From Methylobacterium frigidaeris (GTDB lineage: Bacteria; Pseudomonadota; Alphaproteobacteria; Rhizobiales; Beijerinckiaceae): a stretch of DNA of 64,000 nucleotides. Under the pieces are notes generated by a model. That model was not told the origin of the DNA. It did not search any database and worked only from the letters and a program-made list of their open reading frames with translations. The position numbers and the translations under genes are program-made. The stretch covers positions 62,001 to 126,000 of the forward strand of contig NZ_BPQJ01000005.1 of NCBI RefSeq assembly GCF_022179185.1, given 5' to 3'. Shown piece after piece: positions 36,010 to 45,021 of this stretch (position 1 is the first letter of the stretch; every line of letters begins with the position of its first letter).

Positions 36010-36939
36010 GTGGCACGCCCGCTGCCTGAGTCCGACCCGCTCGCACAGCCCGGCATCGCCCTTGAGGCCGGAGCGCTCATGGGCCTGCGCCACCTTGCCC
36101 GCCGCGGCGCCGGGGCGACGACGAAAGCACGCTCGGGGCTGCCCGGCGGCATCGTCACGCGGCGGCGCGGGCGTGGCACCGAGCCCGATGACGTGCGGCT
36201 CTGGGCCGAGGGCGACGACGTGCGCCACATCGACCGCAATGCCACCGCCCGCACCGGCACGCTGCACGTGCGTACCCACCACGATGAGCGCGACCGCGCC
36301 GTGGTGCTGCTCGCCGATTTCCGGCCCTCGATGCTGTTCGGCACCCGCCGCGCCCTGCGCTCGGTCGCGGCCGCGGAGGCGCTGGCGCTGCTCGGCTGGC
36401 GCATTGCCGGCGACGGCGGCCGGGTCGGCCTCTGCGTCGCCGCGCCCGAGCCGGTGGCCCTTCCGCCGCGGGGCGGGGGGCGCGGCATGGCGGCCCTGTG
36501 CCAGGGCCTCGCCCGGGCGCACGAGGCGGCCCTCGCGGCCCCGCCCCATGCCGACCCGCTCCATGCCGACCCGCCCCTGGGCCCAACCCTGGAGCGGGCG
36601 CGGGCGCTGCTGCCGGCGGGCGGTCACCTGGTGCTGGCGAGCGCCCTCGACGCACCCGGCGACGGCTTCGCCGAGAGCGTGGCAGCGCTCGCCGAGCGGA
36701 TCTCCCTCAGCCTGATCCTGGTGAGCGACCCCTTCGAGCGCGCCGCGCCGCCCGGCCTCTACCCCTATGCCACCCCGGATGGCCGCCGCGGCACGGCCCG
36801 GATCGGCCGGACGCGGCCGACGCCAGTGGACCGCCTGGCGGCCTATACCCGCCTGGGCCTCGCGGGTCTCCGCCTCGACACCGAACTGGGACCGGAAGGG
36901 TTCGCCCCCCTGATGGAGCGGCTCGATGCCGTGCTGTGA
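36010..36939 (+). CDS. DUF58 domain protein
   Basis: This 309-residue protein has a GTG start 14 bp after the moxR-like gene. The DUF58 signature is DDVRLWAEGDDVRHIDRNATA, TGTLHVRTHHDERDRAVVLL and DFRPSMLFGTRRALR. A von Willebrand-like fold without a full MIDAS motif follows. DUF58 proteins are constant partners of MoxR ATPases (MxaS in the methanol system). It overlaps the next gene by 14 bp. Confidence 0.88.
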   Translation: MARPLPESDPLAQPGIALEAGALMGLRHLARRGAGATTKARSGLPGGIVTRRRGRGTEPDDVRLWAEGDDVRHIDRNATARTGTLHVRTHHDERDRAVVLLADFRPSMLFGTRRALRSVAAAEALALLGWRIAGDGGRVGLCVAAPEPVALPPRGGGRGMAALCQGLARAHEAALAAPPHADPLHADPPLGPTLERARALLPAGGHLVLASALDAPGDGFAESVAALAERISLSLILVSDPFERAAPPGLYPYATPDGRRGTARIGRTRPTPVDRLAAYTRLGLAGLRLDTELGPEGFAPLMERLDAVL

Positions 36940-37360
36940 GGAGGCACGAGCAGCCCTCGCGGGCCTTCGCGGCCTGCATGCCCCGCCCGATCCGGAGCTG
37001 GTCCGGCCCGAGATCCTGGTCGCCGTCGCGATCGGCCTGGCGCTGGCCGGCCTCGCGGCTTGGCTCCTGCCCCGATGGCGCGCCCGCCCGATCCGCCGGG
37101 CGGCGCTCGCCGAACTCGCCGCCGCCCGCGCCCTGCCGCCGGACGAGCGCCGCGTCGCCCTCGCCCGCTTGAGCCTGCGACTCGCCCGCAGCCTCGGGGT
37201 CGAGGGACCGGCGGGGCTCGACGCGGCCTTGCGCACCGATTTCTTCGGACATGGTCCCGGCCGGGCGCTGACCGAGAACCTCTACGCTCCGGGTCCCGCC
37301 CCCGATCTCGCCGGGGCGGAAGCGGGCCTCGCCCGGCTCCTCGCCCGTTTGCGGGCTTAG
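36926..37360 (+). CDS. DUF4381-like single-pass membrane protein of Bat operon
   Basis: This 144-residue protein has a transmembrane helix (ILVAVAIGLALAGLAAWLLP, about 30-49) followed by a soluble helical part with RARPIRRAALAELAAARALP and LARLSLRLARSLGVEG. Size, topology and position between DUF58 and the first von Willebrand gene match DUF4381-type Bat operon members. It overlaps the DUF58 gene by 14 bp. Confidence 0.75.
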   Translation: MPCCEEARAALAGLRGLHAPPDPELVRPEILVAVAIGLALAGLAAWLLPRWRARPIRRAALAELAAARALPPDERRVALARLSLRLARSLGVEGPAGLDAALRTDFFGHGPGRALTENLYAPGPAPDLAGAEAGLARLLARLRA

Positions 37361-37363
37361 ACC

Positions 37364-38332
37364 ATGGCCGGCTTCGCCTCCCTCGATTTCGCGGCGCCTC
37401 TCGCCGGCCTGCTCCTGCCGCTGCCGCTCCTCGCCGCCCGCTTCCTGCCACCGCTGTCGGGCGGCAGCGGAGCGCTCGCGGTACCGCCCTCCCTCGTCGC
37501 CGGACTCGATCGCGGCGGGCCGCTCGCCGTCGGCGCCCGGGGGAGCGCGGCCCTGACCTGGCTGCTCTGGGTCTCGCTCGTCGCGGCCCTCGCCGGCCCG
37601 CGGCTGGTGCTGCCCGGCGCCGCCCTGCCGGCCTCAGGGAGGGACATCGTTCTCGCCCTCGACCTCTCCGGCAGCATGGAGCGGATCGATTTTTCCCTCG
37701 ACGGACGCACCACCTCGCGGCTCGCGGCGGTCAAGCGCGTCGGGGCCGAATTCATCCGCCGCCGGGCCGGCGACCGGGTCGGCCTCGTGATCTTCGCCGA
37801 CCAGGCCGACGTAGCGGCGGCTCCCTCCTTCGACACGCGGGCGGTCGCGCGGGCGCTGGAGGAGGCGCAGATCGGCCTCGTCGGCCGCTCGACCGGCATC
37901 GGCGACGGGCTCGGCCTCGCCCTGAAGCGCCTCGACGCTCTGCCGGGCCCGTCCAAGGTGGTGGTCCTGCTCTCCGACGGCGCCAACAATGCCGGCCAGA
38001 CCACGCCGCGGGACGTGGCCCTGCTCGCCCGCGACCTCGGCATCCGGGTCCACACCATCGCGCTCGGTCCCCGCGACCTCGCCGACGCGAACGGCGAGCA
38101 GGACGTGGTCGATTCGGAGGCCCTGCGCGACGTGGCGACGACGAGCGGCGGCCGCTTCTTCCGGGTGCGCACCACCGAGGATCTCGCCGGCGTGGCCGAC
38201 TCGATCGATGCCCTGGAGGGCGGGCGCGATCGGGCTCCGCCGGTCCCCTTGCGCCGCGATCTCTGGCCGTGGCCGGGCGGGGTGGCGCTCCTCTCGGCCC
38301 TCGCCCTCCTGCTGACCCGGAGGGCGGCGTGA
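37364..38332 (+). CDS. von Willebrand factor A-domain protein (BatA-like)
   Basis: This 322-residue protein has two N-terminal and one C-terminal hydrophobic helices bracketing a VWA domain. The MIDAS motif is DIVLALDLSGSME with LVGRSTGIGDGLGLA and LLSDGANNAG. The layout is that of BatA. The C-terminal helix (WPGGVALLSALALLL) returns it to the membrane. It overlaps the next gene by 4 bp (GTGA). Confidence 0.9.
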   Translation: MAGFASLDFAAPLAGLLLPLPLLAARFLPPLSGGSGALAVPPSLVAGLDRGGPLAVGARGSAALTWLLWVSLVAALAGPRLVLPGAALPASGRDIVLALDLSGSMERIDFSLDGRTTSRLAAVKRVGAEFIRRRAGDRVGLVIFADQADVAAAPSFDTRAVARALEEAQIGLVGRSTGIGDGLGLALKRLDALPGPSKVVVLLSDGANNAGQTTPRDVALLARDLGIRVHTIALGPRDLADANGEQDVVDSEALRDVATTSGGRFFRVRTTEDLAGVADSIDALEGGRDRAPPVPLRRDLWPWPGGVALLSALALLLTRRAA

Positions 38333-39249
38333 CCGAGGCCTTCACCCTGCTCCGTCCCTGGTGGCTCCTCGCCCTGCCGCTCCTCGGGCTCCTGGCGTGG
38401 CGCGCCGCCCACCGCTCCGCCCCCTTGGGCGACTGGGTCAGGGCGGTGGAGCCGCACCTGATGGCCGCGCTCGCGGCCCGCGGCGCGGTGCGGCCGGGGC
38501 GCCGCGTCGGGCAGGGGCTGCTGGTCGTGGCGAGCGCCCTCGTCGCCCTCGGCCTCGCCGGCCCGGCGCGGGAGCGCCGCGACGTGGCGGGGTTCCGCAA
38601 CCTCGACGCCACGGTCATCGCGCTCGACCTGTCGCGCTCGGTCGCAGAGGGCGGGCGCCTCGGCGAGGCGCGGGCGCTGGCGCAAGCGCTGGCCGAGGCC
38701 GCCGGCACCAGGGCGGTCGCCGTCATCGCCTATGCGGGCGACGCCTACCTCGTCGCGACGCCGACCACCGACCGCGACTCCTTGAGCACGATCCTGTTCG
38801 CGCTGGACGGCGCCACCGTGCCGGATCGCGGCAGCCACCCGGCTCGCGCCCTGGCGCTCGCCCGCCGGACGCTCGCCGAGGGTGCGGTGGTGACCGGCGA
38901 CGTGGTGCTGGTGAGCGACGGCGGCGGCCTCGGCGCCGCCACCTCCCGCGAGGCGGCGGCGCTCCGGGAAGAGGGCCACCGGCTGCACACCGTGCTGGTG
39001 CCGGGCCCCGCCCTGCCGCCCGAGGCGCCGCGGCCGGATAGCAGCGGGCTGTCCCGCCTCGCGACCCTCGGCGGCGGCAGTGCCGGCAGCCTCGACGCGC
39101 CGGGCCCGGTCCTGGCGGCGATCTCCGAGACGGTCGCCCGCCACCTGGCGGACGGCGGCTACACGGTGCTGGCCTGGCAGGATCTCGGCCGCTGGCTCGC
39201 CGGTCTCGCATTGCTGCCGGTCCTGCTGCTCTTCCGGCGGAGCGCCTGA
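38329..39249 (+). CDS. von Willebrand factor A-domain protein (BatB-like)
   Basis: This 306-residue protein has a similar layout to the preceding VWA protein: N-terminal helices (PWWLLALPLLGLLAWRAAH and GLLVVASALVALGLAG), the MIDAS motif VIALDLSRSVAEGG, and VLVSDGGGLGA. A C-terminal helix follows (LAGLALLPVLLLF). It resembles BatB or MxaL. The DxSxS residues are present. Its stop overlaps the next ATG (TGATG). Confidence 0.88.
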   Translation: MTEAFTLLRPWWLLALPLLGLLAWRAAHRSAPLGDWVRAVEPHLMAALAARGAVRPGRRVGQGLLVVASALVALGLAGPARERRDVAGFRNLDATVIALDLSRSVAEGGRLGEARALAQALAEAAGTRAVAVIAYAGDAYLVATPTTDRDSLSTILFALDGATVPDRGSHPARALALARRTLAEGAVVTGDVVLVSDGGGLGAATSREAAALREEGHRLHTVLVPGPALPPEAPRPDSSGLSRLATLGGGSAGSLDAPGPVLAAISETVARHLADGGYTVLAWQDLGRWLAGLALLPVLLLFRRSA

Positions 39250-40073
39250 TGCGGATGCTCCTCTTCGCGGCCGGGGGCCTCGCCCTCGCGGGGCTGATCG
39301 TGGAGCCCGCCGCCCTCGCCCGCCTCCTCCTCGGGGCTGGCCTGCCGGGGCTGGCGGCCCGCGTCAGCGACGATCCAGCCTGGCGCGGCACCGCCCTCTA
39401 CGCGGCCGGCCGCTACGCCGAGGCCGCCGAGGCCTTCGCGGGCTCTCCCTACAACCGGGGCAACGCACTGGCGCTGGCCGGAGACCTCAAGGGGGCACTC
39501 GCAGCCTACGACGCCGCACTCGCCCGCGACCCGGCGGACGAGGACGCCAAGGCCAACCGCGAGCTGGTGGCCCGCCTCCTCGATACGCCCGACGCCCCCG
39601 GCGGCCGCACCGCCGGCGAGGCCAATGCCCAGGCCGACGCCGCCACCCGCTACGCCACCAAGACCGAATCCGATGCGAACGACGCCGGCACCGCCTCCAC
39701 CGGCGACGGTCTCGCCGGCCACCGCGAGGCCTCCTCGGCCGCCGATTCGCCGGGCAACTCGAAGGCTGCCCGCACCGGCCGGGCCGAGCAGCGGGCGGTC
39801 GATCCCGGCCGCGGCCAGGCGCGCGGCTCGGCCAGCGATGCGGAGGGCGGCGGGCGCCAGGGCGGCGGCAATGCCAGCGTGGCCGAGGTGGTGGAGCGCG
39901 AGGTGCGCCGGGTCTCGAAGAGCTTCGAGGCGCGGGAGATCCGCCCCGACCGGCACTGGCTCGCGACCCTGACCGACGATCCCGGCCGCTTCGTCGCCTT
40001 GCGGATCCGCGCCGAGCAGAGCCGCCGGCGCGAGGCCGGCACCGCCGTGCAGCCGGGGAGCAATCCATGGTGA
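39249..40073 (+). CDS. TPR-containing membrane protein (BatC-like)
   Basis: This 274-residue protein has two hydrophobic N-terminal segments and then TPR-like helices: GTALYAAGRYAEAAEAFAGS, NRGNALALAGDLKGALAAYD, AALARDPADEDAKANREL. A long low-complexity Gly/Ala/Ser/Asp region with AGEANAQADAATRYATK follows. The final 60 residues are basic and helical (EVVEREVRRVSKSFEAREI). BatB/BatC-type fusions and MxaK have this composition. It overlaps the BatD-like gene by 7 bp. Confidence 0.8.
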   Translation: MRMLLFAAGGLALAGLIVEPAALARLLLGAGLPGLAARVSDDPAWRGTALYAAGRYAEAAEAFAGSPYNRGNALALAGDLKGALAAYDAALARDPADEDAKANRELVARLLDTPDAPGGRTAGEANAQADAATRYATKTESDANDAGTASTGDGLAGHREASSAADSPGNSKAARTGRAEQRAVDPGRGQARGSASDAEGGGRQGGGNASVAEVVEREVRRVSKSFEAREIRPDRHWLATLTDDPGRFVALRIRAEQSRRREAGTAVQPGSNPW

Positions 40074-41299
40074 GATGGTGTCTCGTCGCCCTGGTTCTGG
40101 CCGCGACGCCCGCTTTCGCCCTGGAAGACGGTGACCTCAGCCTGACCGTCACGGCCGAGGTTCCAGGCGGTGCCGCACCGTACCCGCGCGAGATGGTGCT
40201 CCTGCGCATCCGCGGCACCTACCGGGCGCAGATCGCTCTGGAGGATCTGCGTCAGCCGAGCCTGCCGCATTTCGGCTGGACCCAGCTCGGCCGCGACCGC
40301 TGGTTCCGCACCACGATCCAGGGCCAGGAGGCGCGCGGCTTCGAACGCACCGTGGCGGTGTTTCCGCAAGGGCCCGGCCACTTCGTCGTCGACCCCTTCT
40401 TGCACCGCCTGACGATCGTCGACGGCGGCGAGCGCCGTCTGATCGAGGTGCGCTCGAACCCGGTGCCGATCGCGGTCGCCGCCTGGCAGGGCCCGGGCGG
40501 GCCGGACGCGCCCGAGCCCTGGTGGCTGCCGGCGGAAGACCTGACGATCACCGACGTCTGGGAACCCGAGCCCGAGACCCTGAAGCTCGGTGAGCCGGCC
40601 CGGCGCACCGTGACGCTGGAGGCCCGGGGGCTCACCGCCGACGCCCTGCCGCCGCGACCGGTCTTGCGCACCCGCGGCATCCTCACCTTCGCCGGGCCGG
40701 TCGAGCGCCAGACCCGCATCACCCCGGCGGGCCCGGTGGCCCGGGTGACCTATCGCTGGGACGTGCGCCCGGGCGTGCCGGAGCCGATCACCCTGTCGGC
40801 GATTGCCATTCCGTGGTTCGATACCAGGGCACGGGTGATGCGCGGGGCCGAGATCCCGGCCCGCATCGTCGGCGCCCGCGCCGCGAGGACCGCGGAGGAA
40901 GCGCCCCCTCCCCCGGCCTCGCCCTGGCGGGCGCTCGCCGCGGGGCTCGCGGCCTTCGGGCTCGGCTTGAGCGCCTGGGGCGTCTCCCGCCGCCGCGAGG
41001 CGCCGGCTGCCCCGGCCCTGCGGGCGCTCGCCCGGGCCGCCCGGCGGCGCGACGCGCGCGGGTTCCACGCCGCCCTTGACCACGCCGCCCGTCGCGATCC
41101 CGGCCTCGCGGCGGCCTGGCGTGCCGATCCGAGCCTCGGCCCGCGCCTCGCCGCCCTCGACGCGGCGTTGTTCGGCCAGGGCGATGCCCCGGTGCCGGAC
41201 CTGGCCGGCCTCGCCCGGGACCTCCGAACAATCCGGCCGCCCGCTGCGGTGCCGGACAGCCTCGCTCCCCTCGACGGCCCGCGCCCGGCGATGCGCTGA
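40067..41299 (+). CDS. BatD-like membrane protein
   Basis: This 410-residue protein has a signal peptide (MVRWCLVALVLAATPAFALE), beta-rich immunoglobulin-like periplasmic parts (EMVLLRIRGTYRAQIALEDL, EARGFERTVAVFPQGPG) and one late transmembrane helix (ALAAGLAAFGLGLSAWGVS). A cytoplasmic helical tail contains LRALARAARRRDARGFHAAL. This is the BatD arrangement. It closes the seven-gene MoxR/Bat operon, which probably assembles or protects envelope complexes. Confidence 0.8.
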   Translation: MVRWCLVALVLAATPAFALEDGDLSLTVTAEVPGGAAPYPREMVLLRIRGTYRAQIALEDLRQPSLPHFGWTQLGRDRWFRTTIQGQEARGFERTVAVFPQGPGHFVVDPFLHRLTIVDGGERRLIEVRSNPVPIAVAAWQGPGGPDAPEPWWLPAEDLTITDVWEPEPETLKLGEPARRTVTLEARGLTADALPPRPVLRTRGILTFAGPVERQTRITPAGPVARVTYRWDVRPGVPEPITLSAIAIPWFDTRARVMRGAEIPARIVGARAARTAEEAPPPPASPWRALAAGLAAFGLGLSAWGVSRRREAPAAPALRALARAARRRDARGFHAALDHAARRDPGLAAAWRADPSLGPRLAALDAALFGQGDAPVPDLAGLARDLRTIRPPAAVPDSLAPLDGPRPAMR

Positions 41300-41389
41300 C
41301 GGTCCGAGGACATGCTTCGCGCCCGGTTGCCTCGGCCGGCATCGACCCTGCATACCGCCGGCTCGAAGCCTTGCAGGGTCGCGACCACC

Positions 41390-42634
41390 ATGACCGAGAC
41401 CACCCCCCGCCTCGGCGCCCGCGTGATGGCGCTGATCGACGACCTCGCCCGCCACACCGACGAGCCCGGCCGGCTGACCCGGCTCTACCTCTCGCCGGCC
41501 CACCGGGCGACGGCGGAGGCGGTGCTCGGCCTGATGCGGGAAGCGGGGCTCGCAGCGCGGATCGATGCCGCCGGCAGCGTGGTCGGGCGGATGGAGGGAC
41601 GGGAGCCGGGGCTGCCGGCCCTGGTGCTCGGCTCGCATATCGACAGCGTGGTCGATGCCGGGCGCTACGACGGCCCCCTCGGGGTGGCGGCGGGGCTGGT
41701 GGTGGCGGAGGAAGTGCGCGCCCGCGGCCTCGCGCTCCCCTTCGCCCTGGAGGTGGTGGCCTTCGGCGACGAGGAGAACGTGCGTTTCCCGACCTCGCTC
41801 TCGACCTCGAAGGCCTGGGCCGGGCAGTACAAGTCCGAGTGGCTGGAGGGCCGCGACGCCGCCGGCACGACCTTGCGCGAGGCGCTGACCCAGTTCGGCG
41901 GCGATCCGGACGGCATCCCGGCCCTCGCCCGCTCACCGGCTGAGATCGCCGGCTACCTCGAGGTCCATATCGAGCAGGGACCGGCGCTGGAAGCGGCGGC
42001 GCAGCCGGTCGGCGTGGTCTCAGGCATCGTCGGGCTCACCCGGGCGCGCTGCGCCGTGACCGGCGAGGCCAACCACGCCGGCACCGTGCCGATGGGCATG
42101 CGCCGGGACGCGCTCGCCGCCGCCGCCGAGATGGCGCTCGCGGTCGAGCACCTGGGCGAGGCCGTGCCGGGGGCGGTCGCGACGGTGGGGGCCCTGTCGG
42201 TGGCGCCTGGGGCCGTCAACGTGATCCCGGGCCGGATCGATTTCAGCCTCGACCTGCGCGCGCCGGAGGATGCCGACCGTCACAGCCTGTTCGCGGCGAT
42301 CCAGGTCGAGTGCCGGACGATCGCACAGCGGCGCGCGGTCGGCTTCACCTGCGAGACCTACATGGACAACGCGGCGGTCGCCCTCGATCCGGGGTTCCAG
42401 GCCGCTTTCGACCGGGCGGCGCGGCACCTCGGCCACGCGCCCCTGCGGCTGCCCTCCGGCGCCACCCACGACGCGGTCGCGATGGCGGCCCTCGGTCCCT
42501 CCGCGATGCTGTTCGTGCGCTGCCGCCGCGGCATCAGCCATAACCCAGCCGAATCGATCACCCTGGAGGATGCCGACGCGGCGACGCGGGTGCTTCTCGG
42601 CACGGTGCTCGATCTCGCCGGCCTGACCCATTGA
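41390..42634 (+). CDS. M20-family allantoate amidohydrolase / N-carbamoyl-L-amino acid hydrolase
   Basis: This 414-residue metallo-hydrolase has the metal-binding motif LGSHIDSVVDAGRYDGPLGV, the EEN segment FGDEENVRFP, the dimerisation-domain motif LEVHIEQGPALEA and GEANHAGTVPMGMRRDA, plus SGATHDAVAMA. It removes a carbamoyl or ureido group from allantoate or N-carbamoyl amino acids. I chose the ATG at 41390; ATG 41312 would add 26 non-conserved residues. A FAD amino-acid dehydrogenase follows 19 bp later. Confidence 0.88.
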   Translation: MTETTPRLGARVMALIDDLARHTDEPGRLTRLYLSPAHRATAEAVLGLMREAGLAARIDAAGSVVGRMEGREPGLPALVLGSHIDSVVDAGRYDGPLGVAAGLVVAEEVRARGLALPFALEVVAFGDEENVRFPTSLSTSKAWAGQYKSEWLEGRDAAGTTLREALTQFGGDPDGIPALARSPAEIAGYLEVHIEQGPALEAAAQPVGVVSGIVGLTRARCAVTGEANHAGTVPMGMRRDALAAAAEMALAVEHLGEAVPGAVATVGALSVAPGAVNVIPGRIDFSLDLRAPEDADRHSLFAAIQVECRTIAQRRAVGFTCETYMDNAAVALDPGFQAAFDRAARHLGHAPLRLPSGATHDAVAMAALGPSAMLFVRCRRGISHNPAESITLEDADAATRVLLGTVLDLAGLTH

Positions 42635-42653
42635 GCGAGACGAGACAAGATCG

Positions 42654-43931
42654 ATGCAGCAGGACGAACAGACGGCCGACATCGTGGTGGTCGGCGGCGG
42701 GATCGTGGGCCTGTCCTCCGCCATCGCCCTGAAGGATCGCGGGCAGGACGTGGTCCTGTGCGACCCCGGCGAGGCCCGGGCGCGCACCTCCTACGGCAAT
42801 GCCGGCGTGGTCAGCCGCGGCTCGATCTTCCCGATGTCGAGCCCCGCCCTGTGGGGCAAGCTGCCGGCCTACCTCCGCAACGCCGATCCAGGCCTTCGCT
42901 TACGCCACCGCCACCTGCTGCGGGTGATGCCCTGGGCGGCGCATTTCCTGGCGAGCGCCCGTGCGTCGGCCTGGCGCCGCGCCGCCGACGCGCTGGCCCC
43001 GCTCACCAACGCCGCCTATCCGGAGCACCGGCGCCTCGCCGACCGGGCCGGCGTGCCGCACCTCCTGCGCGAATGCGGCTGGGTGAAGCTCTACCGCACG
43101 GAAGCGGCCTTCGCGGGTGCAGCCCTGGAGCGCGAGATCTTGAGTCGGCACGGCGTTCCGTTCGAGATCGTCGAGGGACCGGCGATCCAGGCGCTCGAGC
43201 CCGCCCTGATCCGCCCCTTCGCCCGGGCGATGCTGCTGCCGGAGACCGGCGCCGTCGGGGATCCCGGTGGTCTCGTCGAGGCTGCCGAGCGGCTGTTCGC
43301 CGGCCTCGGCGGCCGCACCGTACGCACCACCGTGAGCCGCCTGGAGCCTCAGGCCGATGGCTGGCGCGTCGTCCATCCGGGCGGCACCATCCGGGCGCGC
43401 CAGGTGGTGCTGGCGACGGGGGCGGCGGCGAACGAGCTCGCCCGGCTCCTCGGCTACCGCTTCGCCTTCGCGGCCGAGCGCGGTTACCACCGGCATTACG
43501 CGCTCCAGCCCGGCAGCCCGGCCCTCACCCGCCCAATCTACGACACCGGTGCCGCCTCGATCCTGTCGCCGATGGGCGAGGGACGGGTGCGGGTGCTCTC
43601 CGGCGTCGAGGTCGCGGACCGCCACGCGCCTCCGGATTACGGACAGATCGAGGCGGCGGCCCGGGAAGCCGCCGGCACCGTGCGCCTCGGCCAGCCCCTC
43701 GACAACCGGCCCTGGCTCGGCTCGCGCCCCTCGACCCCCGACGGCCTGCCGGTGATCGGGCCGGCGCCCCGCCACCCCGGCCTGATCTTCGCCTTCGGCC
43801 ACGGCCATATCGGCCTCTCGACCGGCCCGATCACCGGCCAGCTCGTCGCCGACCTCGCCACCGGCCGCGCGCCGGCGGTGCCGGTGGCGCCGTTCGCGCC
43901 GGAGCGGCTGCTGGGCTTGCCGCGGCTTTAG
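42654..43931 (+). CDS. FAD-dependent D-amino-acid dehydrogenase (DadA-like)
   Basis: This 425-residue flavoprotein starts with the dinucleotide fold DIVVVGGGIVGLSSAIALKD. It contains the DadA-type TSYGNAGVVSRGSIFPMSSP, a middle substrate region (LLPETGAVGDPGGLVEAAER) and the C-terminal DGLPVIGPAPRHPG plus FGHGHIGLSTGPITG. It should deaminate D-amino acids oxidatively and pass electrons to the membrane chain. With the upstream carbamoylase it could work on D-amino acids released from hydantoins. Confidence 0.87.
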   Translation: MQQDEQTADIVVVGGGIVGLSSAIALKDRGQDVVLCDPGEARARTSYGNAGVVSRGSIFPMSSPALWGKLPAYLRNADPGLRLRHRHLLRVMPWAAHFLASARASAWRRAADALAPLTNAAYPEHRRLADRAGVPHLLRECGWVKLYRTEAAFAGAALEREILSRHGVPFEIVEGPAIQALEPALIRPFARAMLLPETGAVGDPGGLVEAAERLFAGLGGRTVRTTVSRLEPQADGWRVVHPGGTIRARQVVLATGAAANELARLLGYRFAFAAERGYHRHYALQPGSPALTRPIYDTGAASILSPMGEGRVRVLSGVEVADRHAPPDYGQIEAAAREAAGTVRLGQPLDNRPWLGSRPSTPDGLPVIGPAPRHPGLIFAFGHGHIGLSTGPITGQLVADLATGRAPAVPVAPFAPERLLGLPRL

Positions 43932-44060
43932 GTCGGCGCGGCGCTGTACCCGGTCGCGGACGATGGGCCGCTCGACGGACTTCAAGCACGATGCCGGTCA
44001 TGCAGAAGGATGTTGAGCGAAGCGATCGTTGACCTGCTCCGCAGACCTGAGAACCCCCAT

Positions 44061-44098
44061 CGTCATCCCGGGGCCGCGCAGCGGAGCCCGGGATGACG
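44061..44098. repeat. Short palindromic repeat (family B)
   Basis: A core cgtcatcccggg pairs with cccgggatgacg around a GC-rich centre. The same core recurs with one mismatch over 29 bases at 62345. It lies between convergent genes; the rest of 43932-44142 shows nothing. Confidence 0.75.
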
Positions 44099-44142
44099 CG
44101 GTGAGACGTGAACGCGTCAGCGCATCCTGCCGACGGCCGTCG

Positions 44143-45021
44143 TCAGACCGGCTCGCCGAACCCGTACAGGCGCGCCGGATTCGCGACCAGCACCCGGTGC
44201 CGGTCGGCCTCGTCCGGCACCCACTCGGCCAGGAGGTCGAGGAGGTCGCCGACATTCATCATCGGCCCCCAATGCGAGACGTGCGGCCAGTCCGAGCCCC
44301 AGACGCAGCGCTCCGGACCTGCGTCGTGCAGGGCGCGGGCGAAGGGCACCGTGTCGGCGAAAGGAGGGCCGGCGACGGAGTTGCGGTAGGCGCCCGAGAG
44401 CTTGACCCAGGCGCCGTCGCGCACGAGCGAGACCAGGGTGCGGAAGCCCTCGTCCTCGACCCCGCAGGAGGTCGGGAAATGGCCCATATGGTCGATGCAG
44501 AACGGCACCGGCAGCCGGCTCAGGCGTCCGGCCAGCGGCGGCAGGCTGCGGGCATCGATCAGGAATTGCAGGTGCCAGCCCATCTCGCGGCAGAGCGCAC
44601 CGTAGGCCTCCACCGCCTCGAAGCCGACCCCGCCGCCATAGAGCACGTTGAGACGCAAGCCCACGACGCCGGCCTCCTTCAGCGCCGCCAGCTCCGCCTC
44701 GGGCAGGCCCAAGGGGATGACCGCGATGCCGCGCAGGCGCCGCGGATGCGCCCGCAGGGTCTCCAGCATCAGCCGGTTGTCGGTGCCGTGGACGCTGACC
44801 TGGATCAGCACCCCGTGGGTCATGCCGGTGGCGTCGAGCATGCCGAGATAGGCCGCCGGCGTCGCCTCCGGCGGGGTGTAGCTGCGCGTCGCCACGAAGG
44901 GATAGGCCGGGGGCAGCCCGATCACGTGGGCGTGGGTGTCGACCGCGCCCGCCGGGACGGCGAAGCGGGTGGGCCCGCGCGGATGCGGGGCGGGCCCGGG
45001 ACAGTCGCGGATCTCAGGCAT
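44143..45021 (-). CDS. TIM-barrel amidohydrolase, LigI-like (2-pyrone-4,6-dicarboxylate lactonase family)
   Basis: This 292-residue protein has the metal motif DTHAHVIGLP near residue 30, the barrel strands VLIQVSVHGTDNRLML and VVGLRLNVLYGG, FCIDHMGHFPT, and the late catalytic Asp in CVWGSDWPH. These are the marks of the amidohydrolase_2 / LigI group, which hydrolyses lactones or related acids. It starts 8 bp inside the end of the MFS gene upstream, so transport and hydrolysis are coupled. The substrate is unknown. Confidence 0.85.
   Translation of the reverse strand: MPEIRDCPGPAPHPRGPTRFAVPAGAVDTHAHVIGLPPAYPFVATRSYTPPEATPAAYLGMLDATGMTHGVLIQVSVHGTDNRLMLETLRAHPRRLRGIAVIPLGLPEAELAALKEAGVVGLRLNVLYGGGVGFEAVEAYGALCREMGWHLQFLIDARSLPPLAGRLSRLPVPFCIDHMGHFPTSCGVEDEGFRTLVSLVRDGAWVKLSGAYRNSVAGPPFADTVPFARALHDAGPERCVWGSDWPHVSHWGPMMNVGDLLDLLAEWVPDEADRHRVLVANPARLYGFGEPV

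Noticed and set aside
34967..41299. Identity as the mxaRSACKLD methanol dehydrogenase accessory genes
   Set aside because: Order and domains are similar, but mxaF, mxaJ, mxaG, mxaI and mxaD are absent and the set fits general Bat operons equally well.
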